NCBI GenBank assembly: GCA_026414325.1
Contig: JAOAJF010000019.1
Span: 1-15,471 of the forward strand
Direction of reading: 5' to 3'
DNA: 15,471 nucleotides
Source of the DNA: Microcaldota archaeon
GTDB lineage: Archaea; Micrarchaeota; Micrarchaeia; Anstonellales; Anstonellaceae
Shown here: in pieces, positions 1-6,423 of the stretch
Layout: each line of letters starts with the position of its first letter
How positions within the stretch are numbered: the stretch's first letter is position 1
Notes under the pieces: model-generated
Database searches by the model: none
Told to the model about the DNA's origin: nothing
What the model saw: the letters and a program-made list of their open reading frames with translations, nothing else
Translations under genes and position numbers: made by a program

Positions 1-257
1 GACCATTAGACCTGGCAATAAAACAAGCAAAAAATAAAATAAGAATTACAAATCGTGGAGCATATTTGCCAACAGTTCAATTTTTAATAGGAACTGAAAA
101 TATGACTGCTGAAGATTTGGCAGAAAATTTAGAAGCAGTTTATGAAAAAATAAAGGAAAAGGTTGGCGGAGGACATTTGATTAGTTCAGTTTATGTAAAA
201 ATGACTATGAGCCCTGCAATTAAAATTCCATTAGAAAAAAAAGGTGAGAAGAAATGA
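1..257 (+). CDS. rpl1: Ribosomal protein uL1 (L1), C-terminal part, cut by window start
   Basis: This is the last 84 or so codons of large-subunit ribosomal protein L1, which forms the mobile L1 stalk at the ribosomal E site. The frame is open from base 3 (the first two bases finish a cut codon), so a TTG-initiated reading from base 66 would be an artefact of the window edge. The visible protein contains the pattern expected near the archaeal L1 C terminus: an 'LPTVQFLIGTENM' stretch, then 'LAENLEAVYEKIKEKV', then 'SVYVKMTMSPAIKI' and a basic tail. Its TGA stop overlaps the L10 start codon as ATGA, so L10 is probably translationally coupled. The order L1-L10-L12 is the classic archaeal stalk operon. 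Identity is secure; the 5' end lies outside the window. Confidence 0.93.
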   Translation, partial: PLDLAIKQAKNKIRITNRGAYLPTVQFLIGTENMTAEDLAENLEAVYEKIKEKVGGGHLISSVYVKMTMSPAIKIPLEKKGEKK

Positions 258-1114
258 ATAAGAATACTACTAAAAAACTATCAAAAGCTATCTTAAAAAA
301 ACAAAAAGAAGTTGAAAAGATAGTAAAAGAAATAGAGAAAGCTAGCAGCGTTTGTCTTATAAACCTAAAAAATTTGCCGGATAGAATATTACAAAAAGCA
401 AGAAAAGAACTAAAGGGACAGATAAAAATAATTGTAGCAAAAAAGGCAGTAATTACAAGAGCCTTGGAAAAAACTAAAAAGAAATTTAAGTCAAAAATTG
501 ATTTTCCTGCAGCATTAGTTCTTTCAGATACAGTTAGTCCATATAAACTTTATCACATTTTTAAAGCAAATGCTCAAAAAGTTTTTGCAAAACCCGGCCA
601 AATAGCAGAAGAAGATATCGAAATAAAAGCAGGTGAAACAGATCTTTCAGCTGGACCTGCTTTAACAGAGTTAAAAAATGCTAAGATACCTGCTATAATA
701 AAAGGAGGAAAAATAGCAATTCAAAAGGATGTGGTGGTAGTAAAAAAAGGCGAGATAATTAATGAACAAATAGCAAAAGCTCTTCAAAAATTAAATATTG
801 CACCCTTTGAAGTTTTTATTAAAATAAAGGAAGGAATAAGCCAAGAAATAAATTATACTCAAGAAATTTTTGATCTTGAACCCAATAAAATAAAAGATGA
901 ACTAGCATATAGCTATCATATTGCTTTAAATTTGGCAATGAATAGCAATTATCCAAGTAAAGTAGTTATCGAACAATTAATAAAAATAAGTTATAATCAA
1001 GCAAAAGCTGTTGCAACCAACAGTATGGTTTATTCGCCAACTTCTATAACAGAGGTTTTGGCTAATGCTACAAAACAGGCAAATGCTTTAGAAAAAAAAT
1101 TAAATGCTAAATAA
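254..1114 (+). CDS. rpl10: Ribosomal protein uL10 (P0/L10), stalk base, short form without acidic tail
   Basis: L10/P0 anchors the ribosomal stalk: its N-terminal domain binds 23S rRNA next to L11 and its C-terminal helical spine carries L12 dimers. The 286-residue product has the expected N-terminal domain (residues about 14-105, with 'KNLPDRILQKARKELKG' and a basic 'AKKAVITRAL' stretch), the archaeal insertion region (about 106-215, including 'AKPGQIAEEDIEIKAG'), and a helical end (about 215-286) that could hold three L12-binding segments ('YSYHIALNLAMN', 'ISYNQAKAVA', 'ANATKQANAL'). A GGTGAG Shine-Dalgarno at 243-248, 5 bases before the ATG, fixes the start. The protein stops at 'KKLNAK', whereas archaeal P0 usually runs to about 335-350 residues and ends in an acidic Ala/Glu linker plus a GLxxLFG-like tail. 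No remnant of such a tail lies in the 39 bases before the L12 gene. Confidence 0.94.
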   Translation: MNKNTTKKLSKAILKKQKEVEKIVKEIEKASSVCLINLKNLPDRILQKARKELKGQIKIIVAKKAVITRALEKTKKKFKSKIDFPAALVLSDTVSPYKLYHIFKANAQKVFAKPGQIAEEDIEIKAGETDLSAGPALTELKNAKIPAIIKGGKIAIQKDVVVVKKGEIINEQIAKALQKLNIAPFEVFIKIKEGISQEINYTQEIFDLEPNKIKDELAYSYHIALNLAMNSNYPSKVVIEQLIKISYNQAKAVATNSMVYSPTSITEVLANATKQANALEKKLNAK

Positions 1115-1141
1115 TAAAAATAATAACAAAAAAATAATTAT

Positions 1142-1147
1142 GGAGGG
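1142..1147 (+). promoter_or_regulatory. Shine-Dalgarno site of the L12 gene
   Basis: GGAGGG lies 6 bases before the ATG at 1154. It supports that start and independent re-initiation on the L12 cistron after the 39-base gap behind L10, as expected for a protein needed in several copies per ribosome. Confidence 0.75.
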
Positions 1148-1153
1148 ATTGAA

Positions 1154-1477
1154 ATGACAAAAATAGACCCATATTTGCATGCAGCTCTTCTGCTAAAAGG
1201 AGCTGAAAAAGAAATAAACGAAAACAATCTTTCTGCAGTAATAAAGGCTGCAGGGCTAGAACCAGATAATGCGAAAGTAAAGGTATTAGCAGAAGTTCTT
1301 AAAGATGTAAACTTTGAAGAAGTAATAAAAAGTGCTGCAATGCCAGTAGCTGTTAGTACTGCACCAGCTCCAGCTGGAGAACAAAAAGAAGAAAAAAAGG
1401 CTGAAAAGAAAGCAGAAGAAGATGAAGGCAAAAAGGAGGCAGCTGCTGCTGAAGGTTTATCCTCTCTGTTTGGTTGA
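1154..1477 (+). CDS. rpl12: Ribosomal protein P1/L12, archaeal stalk protein
   Basis: This acidic stalk protein binds L10/P0 as dimers and recruits translation factor GTPases. The 107-residue product has the archaeal P1 layout: an alpha-helical dimerisation domain at residues 1-61 ('HAALLLKGAEKEINENNLSA', 'AAGLEPDNAKVKVLAEVLKD'), an Ala/Pro hinge at about 62-75, a run of Lys/Glu at about 76-95, and the factor-binding C-terminal motif 'EGLSSLFG', close to the usual GLxALFG. It is last in the ribosomal operon and converges with the CoA-binding gene 29 bases away. A run of eight T at 1565-1572, inside that opposing gene, could serve as a U-rich terminator for the ribosomal transcript. Because the L10 of this organism lacks its own acidic tail, P1 would supply all of the stalk's C-terminal factor-binding motifs. 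Confidence 0.95.
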   Translation: MTKIDPYLHAALLLKGAEKEINENNLSAVIKAAGLEPDNAKVKVLAEVLKDVNFEEVIKSAAMPVAVSTAPAPAGEQKEEKKAEKKAEEDEGKKEAAAAEGLSSLFG

Positions 1478-1492
1478 AATAAAAAATAGAAA
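1478..1492 (-). terminator. Possible U-rich terminator after the CoA-binding gene
   Basis: Read on the minus strand, the 29-base gap between the two converging genes gives a T-rich run (CTATTTTTTATT). Archaeal RNA polymerase terminates at such U-rich stretches without needing a hairpin. This is inferred from composition only. Confidence 0.35.
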
Positions 1493-1506
1493 TGTAAAAC
1501 AGCAGT

Positions 1507-1887
1507 CTAATCAGATTCAGTCGTAGACTTGATAATACAGCTATCTGCAATAAAATCTATTGAATTTTTTTTGCAAAATTCTAAAGTTTCAGGAGAGGAT
1601 GAACCAGGCTGAAACCACACTTTGTTTATTTTTAGTTCCAGACATTCTTGCAAAACTTTTAAACTAATAGAGGGCTGAACAACAAATACAACCACATCGA
1701 TTTTAAAAGGGCACTCTTTTAAAGAGCTAAAGCAATCTATTTCTTCTATTTTTTTATATTTTGGATTTATTCCAATAACTAAAAAGCCTTTTTTCTTTAG
1801 ATGAGAAAGTACTTTATAGCCATATTTTTCTTTATTTGTAGTTGCGCCTACAATTGCATATAAAAAATTTTTAGATAATTCAAACAA
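1507..1887 (-). CDS. Small CoA-binding-domain protein (YccU-like)
   Basis: A single-domain Rossmann-type CoA-binding protein of 126 residues, the usual length for the CoA_binding_2 (YccU) family, whose cellular role is not settled. Family marks are the nucleotide-binding start 'AIVGATTNKEKYGYKV' (residues 11-26), 'GINPKY' (39-44), a beta-alpha repeat 'DVVVFVVQP', 'KVWFQPGSSS' (89-98), and the near-terminal 'DSCI' Cys segment (115-118). The start is a TTG at 1885-1887, chosen because the minus strand has GAGGGGAGA at 1891-1899 just before it and no ATG lies close by. It follows the presenilin-like gene by 16 bases on the same strand, so the two are probably co-transcribed. A functional link between them is not evident. 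These proteins resemble the CoA-binding half of acyl-CoA synthetases but have no catalytic partner domain here. Confidence 0.88.
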   Translation of the reverse strand: MFELSKNFLYAIVGATTNKEKYGYKVLSHLKKKGFLVIGINPKYKKIEEIDCFSSLKECPFKIDVVVFVVQPSISLKVLQECLELKINKVWFQPGSSSPETLEFCKKNSIDFIADSCIIKSTTESD

Positions 1888-1890
1888 TTA

Positions 1891-1899
1891 TCTCCCCTC
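1891..1899 (-). promoter_or_regulatory. Shine-Dalgarno site that selects a TTG start
   Basis: GAGGGGAGA on the minus strand sits 3 bases from the TTG codon of the CoA-binding gene, with its GAGGGG core about 6 bases away. No better start codon is served by it, so it decides the start. Confidence 0.65.
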
Positions 1900-1903
1900 G
1901 ATT

Positions 1904-2788
1904 CTAAAGAAGCATTAGATTAGAAAATAATACTCCTAAAACTAGTCCGAGCATAGCACTAAAAAATATGGGCGGAAGGGCCGGAAGAGCAACTTTATTT
2001 TTTATACTAAAATCTAAAAGTAGATAGACCCCTAAAGAAGAAGAAAGTATCATAAAAACAACAGCTAACAGACCAAATTCTAAAAACACAGAAGGAATAA
2101 ATAAAGAAACTGCCAGAATATCTCCTCCACCTAAAACTAAGAATTGCTCCTTTTTTGTCTCCTGAGCTTTTGCTTTTACAGCTTTAGGCTGTGGTTGAGA
2201 AAAAATTGCAAAAGCTAATTTTTGAGAAATTATTGCTTGTGCTAAAGCCAGCATATGCCTAGTTTTAAAGACTGCTAAGAAATCGTATATTGCCAGAAGT
2301 ATTGAAAAAATTAATATTGCTATAAAGCCAAAAGAAAAACCAACTAAAATTCCAATAGTTGCACAAGAGATAACAACTAAGATATTTTTTATTTGAAAAA
2401 ATTTATCTTTTACTAAAGTGAAAAAAAGGCCTATTAATAAAGAGATGGCAAAGGCAACAAGTGGGTCTTTTGAGAGTATAAAAATAAATGGCAAAGAAAA
2501 CAAAGTGAGTGTAAAAAATAATGAAATAAATTCAAAAATTTTTAATAAAAGAAATGAGCGAAAAAATTTCAAAAAAAGTAGATTTAAAATAGCAATAAAG
2601 ATTATATAAAAAAATAATAAAATTGCAAAAAGAATATCGTCTTTTAAAACAGGAATTGAAAAATTTTCAAAAAATTCTTTGTCTAGTGAAGCGATAAAAA
2701 GCAGGGAGAAAAAATAAAGTAAAGCAATTATTTGAGAAGAAAAAAAGAGAAAGAATATTTTTGTTTGTGTTTTATCAAAGAAATTCAT
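1904..2788 (-). CDS. Presenilin/signal-peptide-peptidase-like intramembrane aspartyl protease (family A22)
   Basis: A polytopic membrane protease of the archaeal presenilin homologue group, which cleaves substrates inside the lipid bilayer using two aspartates. From the ATG at 2788 the protein has 294 residues and about nine hydrophobic segments. The diagnostic motifs are all present: Y168-D169 in 'LAIYDFLAV', G220-G-G-D223 in 'LGGGDILAV', and the PAL motif at 269-271 in 'ALPALPP'. A Lys/Gln/Ala-rich cytoplasmic loop (about 198-215) separates the two catalytic helices. The frame stays open upstream to 2905, but the extra 39 residues would overlap the divergent gene, and the ATG at 2788 has a TATA-like element about 25 bases upstream. 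No Shine-Dalgarno is seen. The PAL motif separates it from prepilin peptidases (A24), which share GxGD. Its natural substrate is unknown. Confidence 0.87.
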   Translation of the reverse strand: MNFFDKTQTKIFFLFFSSQIIALLYFFSLLFIASLDKEFFENFSIPVLKDDILFAILLFFYIIFIAILNLLFLKFFRSFLLLKIFEFISLFFTLTLFSLPFIFILSKDPLVAFAISLLIGLFFTLVKDKFFQIKNILVVISCATIGILVGFSFGFIAILIFSILLAIYDFLAVFKTRHMLALAQAIISQKLAFAIFSQPQPKAVKAKAQETKKEQFLVLGGGDILAVSLFIPSVFLEFGLLAVVFMILSSSLGVYLLLDFSIKNKVALPALPPIFFSAMLGLVLGVLFSNLMLL

Positions 2789-2807
2789 ATAGATTTTAGT
2801 AAGCATA

Positions 2808-2817
2808 AAAATATAAA
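2808..2817. promoter_or_regulatory. Shared TATA-like element between divergent genes
   Basis: The 51-base gap between the protease start (2788, minus) and the adenosyltransferase start (2840, plus) holds one strongly AT stretch, AAAATATAAA-like. Its centre is about 25 bases from one ATG and about 27 from the other, and it reads as a TATA box on either strand. Neither gene has a Shine-Dalgarno, so both transcripts may be leaderless. Mechanism inferred; positions seen. Confidence 0.5.
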
Positions 2818-2839
2818 CCTTACAAGTTTGACTTATAAC

Positions 2840-3358
2840 ATGGGAAAAACTTATACCAAAAATGGTGATGATGGCTATAGCAATATAGGCGGAAGAAGAA
2901 TGCAAAAAAATGAAAAAATTTTTGATGCTTTAGGAACAATAGATGAGCTTTCTTCTTTTATAGCACTAGCAAAGATTTATTGTGAAGAAAAAGAAAATTT
3001 AAAGGAAATACAAACAAATCTTTTTGAGATCGGAGGAATAATAGGAGCAGTAGAAGAAAATGAAAAGCCCAGCTATGAAAAATTTGAAAAAGAAACTGAA
3101 AAATTAGAACAAGAAATTGATAAACTAGATGAAAAGCTACCAACCTTGAAAAGATTTATTTACCCAGGAGGAAGTATACAAGCAGCGCATTTGCATGTTT
3201 GTAGAACTGTTTGTAGAAGAGCAGAAAGAGCAGTTGTAAAACTACAAAATCCTAATCTTGGGCCAATAATTAAATATCTTAATAGGCTATCTAGCTATTT
3301 TTTTGCTCTTGCTAGATGGGAAAATTTCAGACAAAAAATTCCAGAAGAAGAATGGTAA
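2840..3358 (+). CDS. Cob(I)alamin adenosyltransferase, PduO/ATR type
   Basis: This enzyme transfers the adenosyl group of ATP to cob(I)alamin, making adenosylcobalamin. The 172-residue product matches the trimeric PduO/MMAB family: N-terminal ATP-binding 'TKNGDDGYSNIGGRR' (residues 6-20), 'GTIDELSSFI' (32-41), 'IQTNLFEIGG' (57-66), 'FIYPGG' (106-111), 'CRTVCRRAER' (121-130) with the ATP-contacting arginines, and 'YLNRLSSYFF' (146-155). The last motif is usually NRLSD, so the aspartate is Ser here, a mild deviation. The ATG at 2840 is preferred to an in-frame ATG at 2732, because the 36 extra residues match nothing in the family and overlap the protease promoter region. No Shine-Dalgarno precedes it. 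Its presence implies at least one B12-dependent enzyme in the cell, such as a class II ribonucleotide reductase, but none is in view. Confidence 0.92.
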   Translation: MGKTYTKNGDDGYSNIGGRRMQKNEKIFDALGTIDELSSFIALAKIYCEEKENLKEIQTNLFEIGGIIGAVEENEKPSYEKFEKETEKLEQEIDKLDEKLPTLKRFIYPGGSIQAAHLHVCRTVCRRAERAVVKLQNPNLGPIIKYLNRLSSYFFALARWENFRQKIPEEEW

Positions 3359-3371
3359 AATTAAAAAGAAT

Positions 3372-4154
3372 CTAAAAATCTAAAAGAAGTTTTCCAACTA
3401 CTTTTGATAAATTAAATGCATAAACCTTTTCAATATTTTTAAAAAAAAGCCATTGGCCCTTTGCACCCAGAATTTCCCCTTCTATAGAAAGATTTGAAGA
3501 AAGAGTTGGGTTAAAAATTTTAGGATAAAAACTGCTAAGATCATAAATATCTTCGTCTACTAAAAAAGTTTTTATTGAAAAATCTGCATTTAATCTCTCT
3601 TTTGCTTCTTTTATTTTTAAAAATGCCTTTTCTTTATCAAAATTTAATCTAGCTAATTTTTGAATAGACCTAACAGAATTATTAAAATTAAAACGTTGCT
3701 GTAGATAGTTTTCAAATTCATAGACTATCTCTGGACCTTCAAATTCAGCAATAACTGAAGCAAAATCTGCTCCTTGTTCTTTCCATCTTTTTAAATATCT
3801 AGAGCGTCTAGTCAAACCTAATTTTGTAATATCCTCTCCAAATTGTGCAAGATATAAAACATACTTTTCTTTTGCCAAAACTTCTTTGAGATTAGGATAG
3901 TAAGAAAAATCCCCAACAGTATAGACATTAGCAACATCTTTCTTTTTACACAATGGGCATTGGCTAGTATTAATCTGCCCAAGAGGACAAGGCCTATATA
4001 GTTCTTTATCATCTTTATAACCAACACAGAGAAATTCCTCAGAAAAATTTAACACTAATTTTCCTTTTAATTCAAGAGAATAAACTTCGTTTTTTTCTCT
4101 AATAAAAAGAGTTGGAACTTCTTCTGCACAACTATAATTAAGTACATGTTTCAT
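3372..4154 (-). CDS. DUF2797 protein with Cys cluster and GIY-YIG-like core
   Basis: A 260-residue protein of the uncharacterised DUF2797 family, found in archaea and some bacteria. The first third is beta-rich and carries C56-P-x-G followed by C66-x-x-C69, a likely metal-binding cluster, possibly with C43. The middle has the family's most conserved part: 'YVLYLAQFG' (98-106), 'TKLGLTRRSRYLKRWKEQGA' (110-129), and 'EIVYEFENYLQQRF' (142-155). Its order (Tyr-rich strand, K-x-G-x-T-R...R, then a helix with Glu) resembles a GIY-YIG nuclease core; this is my reading, not an established function. The ATG at 4154 has a weak GATGAG upstream and an AATATAA element about 35 bases away. It converges with the adenosyltransferase gene across 13 bases and diverges from the oxoamine synthase gene. 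The Cys cluster suggests nucleic-acid or metal binding. Confidence 0.82.
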   Translation of the reverse strand: MKHVLNYSCAEEVPTLFIREKNEVYSLELKGKLVLNFSEEFLCVGYKDDKELYRPCPLGQINTSQCPLCKKKDVANVYTVGDFSYYPNLKEVLAKEKYVLYLAQFGEDITKLGLTRRSRYLKRWKEQGADFASVIAEFEGPEIVYEFENYLQQRFNFNNSVRSIQKLARLNFDKEKAFLKIKEAKERLNADFSIKTFLVDEDIYDLSSFYPKIFNPTLSSNLSIEGEILGAKGQWLFFKNIEKVYAFNLSKVVGKLLLDF

Positions 4155-4186
4155 ATTCTCATCAATTAGGTTCTATCAAAAATAAG

Positions 4187-4193
4187 AATATAA
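4187..4193. promoter_or_regulatory. Candidate TATA element between the DUF2797 and oxoamine synthase genes
   Basis: AATATAA lies in the 85-base divergent gap, about 35 bases from the minus-strand ATG at 4154 and about 50 from the plus-strand ATG at 4240. It could serve either direction with short leaders (about 10 and 24 nt). The plus-strand gene also has a GGTGA Shine-Dalgarno at 4231-4235, which fits a leadered mRNA. Confidence 0.4.
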
Positions 4194-4239
4194 GAATAAA
4201 AATAAAAAAGTTAGTGCTAAATACTAAAATGGTGAAAAA

Positions 4240-5424
4240 ATGAAAAAACCATTGGACGAAATTTTAAGACCAATATTAGAGGAGCTAAAGGCAGCTGGCT
4301 TAGAATGGAAAGTAAATAAAGTAGAGGGTCCATCAACTCCATATTCTATTGTAAATGGAAAAAAAGTTCTAATGCTTGGAACTAATAACTATCTTGGGCT
4401 TTCAAATCATAAAAAATTAAAAAAAGCAGCAATAGAAGCAATAAAAAAATATGGTGCTGGTTCAGGTTCAGTAAGAGCAATCTCAGGGACCATGGACTTG
4501 CACCTAAAATTAGAAGAAACAATTGCTAAATTTAAAAGAACAGAGGCTGCAATTTATTTTCAGACAGGTTTTGCAGCTAATGCAGGTGGAATTCCACAAC
4601 TGCTAGATCAAAAATCTGTAGTATTGTCTGACGAATTAAATCATGGCTCAATAATCGATGGGATTAGACTAGCAAAAGTAGAAAAATTAATTTATAAACA
4701 CTGCGACATGGAGGATTTGGAAAATAAATTAAAAGAGGTTAGTGGAAAATTTGAAAAAATTTGGATAATTAGCGATGGTGTTTTTTCAATGGATGGAGAC
4801 ATTGCGCCCTTAGATAAAATTTATAATTTAGCAACAGAATATGGTGCATATATTTGGGTTGATGATGCTCATGGAGATGGAGTATTAGGCGAGCATGGGA
4901 GAGGAATAACAAGCCACTATAAATTGGAAGGAAAAATAGAAGTTGAGATGGGTACATTTTCAAAAGCCTTCGGAGTAGTTGGAGGCTATGTTGCTGGCTC
5001 AAAGATACTAAAAGAGTACATGCACAATAAAGCAAGGACTTATCTTTTATCTGGCTCTGCTCCTCCAGCAACAGTTGCTAGTTGCATTGCTGCCCTCGAA
5101 CTTCTTGAAGAGGATGAACGCTTAGTTAAAAAACTTTGGAAAAATACTAACTATTTTAAAAGAAAAATAAAAAAGCTTGGCTTGAATATGGGAAATTCTC
5201 AGACACCCATTGTACCTATAATGATCGGAGATTCAAAAAAAGCCAAGCAATTTTCAGAAATGTTGTTTGAAGAAGGAGTTTTTGCCTTGCCAATAGTTTA
5301 TCCAATGGTAGCACAAGGAAAGGCAAGAATAAGAACACAGATTAGGGCAGACTTTAAAAAAGCAGATTTAGATTTTGCTTTAGAAAAAATTGAAAAAATT
5401 GCTAAAAAATTACAGGTAATTTAA
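4240..5424 (+). CDS. kbl: PLP-dependent alpha-oxoamine synthase, glycine C-acetyltransferase (KBL)-like
   Basis: A fold-type I PLP enzyme of the alpha-oxoamine synthase family, which condenses an amino acid with an acyl-CoA. The 394-residue length is typical. Visible motifs are 'GTNNYLGLS' (47-55), 'GAGSGSVRAISGT' (72-84), 'YFQTGFAAN' (106-114), 'LNHGSIIDG' (133-141) with His135 stacking on PLP, 'VDDAHGDGVLGEHGRG' (207-222), and the Schiff-base lysine K242 in 'GTFSKAFG'. Among family members I favour 2-amino-3-ketobutyrate CoA ligase (glycine + acetyl-CoA, threonine breakdown), but 8-amino-7-oxononanoate synthase (bioF) or another acyl-CoA specificity cannot be excluded, and no threonine dehydrogenase or biotin gene lies nearby. 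The start has GGTGA 4 bases before the ATG. It is followed after 51 bases by the nitrilase-like gene on the same strand, which has its own promoter-like element. Confidence 0.85.
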   Translation: MKKPLDEILRPILEELKAAGLEWKVNKVEGPSTPYSIVNGKKVLMLGTNNYLGLSNHKKLKKAAIEAIKKYGAGSGSVRAISGTMDLHLKLEETIAKFKRTEAAIYFQTGFAANAGGIPQLLDQKSVVLSDELNHGSIIDGIRLAKVEKLIYKHCDMEDLENKLKEVSGKFEKIWIISDGVFSMDGDIAPLDKIYNLATEYGAYIWVDDAHGDGVLGEHGRGITSHYKLEGKIEVEMGTFSKAFGVVGGYVAGSKILKEYMHNKARTYLLSGSAPPATVASCIAALELLEEDERLVKKLWKNTNYFKRKIKKLGLNMGNSQTPIVPIMIGDSKKAKQFSEMLFEEGVFALPIVYPMVAQGKARIRTQIRADFKKADLDFALEKIEKIAKKLQVI

Positions 5425-5441
5425 AAAAGATAAAAGCACAT

Positions 5442-5461
5442 GTTTAAAAACTAGTTTAAAC
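5442..5461 (+). promoter_or_regulatory. Inverted repeat overlapping a TATA-like element
   Basis: The arms GTTTAAA and TTTAAAC flank a 6-base spacer. The left arm contains TTTAAAAA at 5443-5450, about 26-33 bases before the ATG at 5476, the expected TATA position for a leaderless gene. The symmetry could make this a repressor site, or it may only reflect AT-rich composition. Confidence 0.42.
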
Positions 5462-5475
5462 AAAAAAAAATACAT

Positions 5476-6423
5476 ATGACTAATAACTTTATGTTATTAA
5501 AATCGTTAAATCGAGAGATAAACAAAGATTATACAAAAGTAAAGAAGGTTAGTTCAAAATTTTACAAATTTTTAAAACAGCTTTATTTAGAAGAATATAA
5601 AACAAATAGAAAAAATTCTATCCAAGATGAAATTGAAAAAGAAAGAGTTAAAATCAAAAAAGTAGATGGAATAGTAATATGTCCTGATTTAAAAAAGGGG
5701 ACTTTTAGAGATATTAAAAACATTATAAAAATATATTTTAGTAGTTTGGAACAAAAAATATTGGAAAATTTAGATACCTCAAAAGATTTGACAAATATTT
5801 TTTTATTTTCAGAACAAGCTTTAAGATACAGCTATGAGATAGAAGAAAAAAAAGTTCTTCAAATTTGCAAAAAATTTAATGAGTTAATTGCTAAAAATAA
5901 CACCGACAAAACAAAAAATTTGATGTTTTTTTGTATAGAACAACAACACTTAGGAGATTATGCTAACATGGCATATTTTCTAGATGGAAAAAAAATAAAA
6001 AAAGGTGCTAAAAAATTATTTACTTTTTATGATTATCACAGGATCAGATCTTATGAACAAAAAGTTAAATTTCCCCTGACCGGAAAATGGGGGAGGAAAA
6101 AAACTGGAAAATTTTTAACAGCCTATTCAGAAAAAAACAAAATAAAAATTGAGCATAGAATTTGCGCGGATGCAATTTATGATATAAAAAAGCCTGATGA
6201 AAATAGAGTATTGCTAATAAGTGCAAAGAGTCTATCTACAGAAATAGAACTAAAACTTTTTGCAAATTTAGAAAAATATAGACAGATCATAATAAACGAT
6301 GCTGATGAAGGAAGCTATAGCTTAAAAATTGAAAGAAAAATGCCTAAAATAACTGGGGCTGATAAAACTTTTTATTTGATAACTGAAAACAAAAAAATTC
6401 AACTAGATATATTTTATATCTAA
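5476..6423 (+). CDS. Unrecognised protein, probable divergent nitrilase-superfamily (C-N hydrolase) enzyme
   Basis: I do not recognise this 315-residue protein by name. Its order of motifs resembles a carbon-nitrogen hydrolase: strand-Glu 'IFLFSEQAL' (108-116, E113), 'NLMFFCIEQQH' then 'NMAYFLDGKKI' (164-174, like the family's N-x-A-x-x-x-D-x-x-G-x-I), basic 'AKKLFTF' (178-184, K179/K180), 'RSYEQKVKF' (191-199, E194), and 'IKIEHRICADAIYDI' (223-237, C230). Together these could give the Glu-Lys-Glu-Cys set in the right order and spacing. The first 65 residues are Lys-rich and predicted helical, longer than usual. Against the idea: canonical PE and RKxHL sequences are absent and similarity is faint. 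Family members hydrolyse nitriles or amides, or transfer acyl groups (apolipoprotein N-acyltransferase). There is no signal peptide. It is probably leaderless, starting at 5476 (an alternative ATG lies at 5491). Confidence 0.55.
   Translation: MTNNFMLLKSLNREINKDYTKVKKVSSKFYKFLKQLYLEEYKTNRKNSIQDEIEKERVKIKKVDGIVICPDLKKGTFRDIKNIIKIYFSSLEQKILENLDTSKDLTNIFLFSEQALRYSYEIEEKKVLQICKKFNELIAKNNTDKTKNLMFFCIEQQHLGDYANMAYFLDGKKIKKGAKKLFTFYDYHRIRSYEQKVKFPLTGKWGRKKTGKFLTAYSEKNKIKIEHRICADAIYDIKKPDENRVLLISAKSLSTEIELKLFANLEKYRQIIINDADEGSYSLKIERKMPKITGADKTFYLITENKKIQLDIFYI

Noticed and set aside
1138..1550. Two minus-strand open frames (1138-1431 and 1353-1550) antisense to the L12 gene
   Set aside because: They are low-complexity Ser/Phe/Leu shadows of the Lys/Glu/Ala-rich L12 coding sequence, with no ribosome-binding site.
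1904..2788. Reading the GxGD protease as a prepilin peptidase for the secretion genes further on
   Set aside because: It has the YD and PAL motifs of family A22; prepilin peptidases (A24) lack PAL and have a different first Asp context.
2732..2839. N-terminal extension of the adenosyltransferase from an ATG at 2732
   Set aside because: The 36 extra residues match nothing in the family, overlap the divergent protease gene and would bury the TATA-like element; the ATG at 2840 begins the conserved sequence.
2789..2905. N-terminal extension of the presenilin-like protease up to 2905
   Set aside because: It would overlap the start of the adenosyltransferase gene on the other strand, and the ATG at 2788 has a well-placed TATA-like element.
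4769..5071. Minus-strand 100-codon frame inside the oxoamine synthase gene
   Set aside because: It is antisense to the PLP-binding core, whose protein sequence is plainly conserved.
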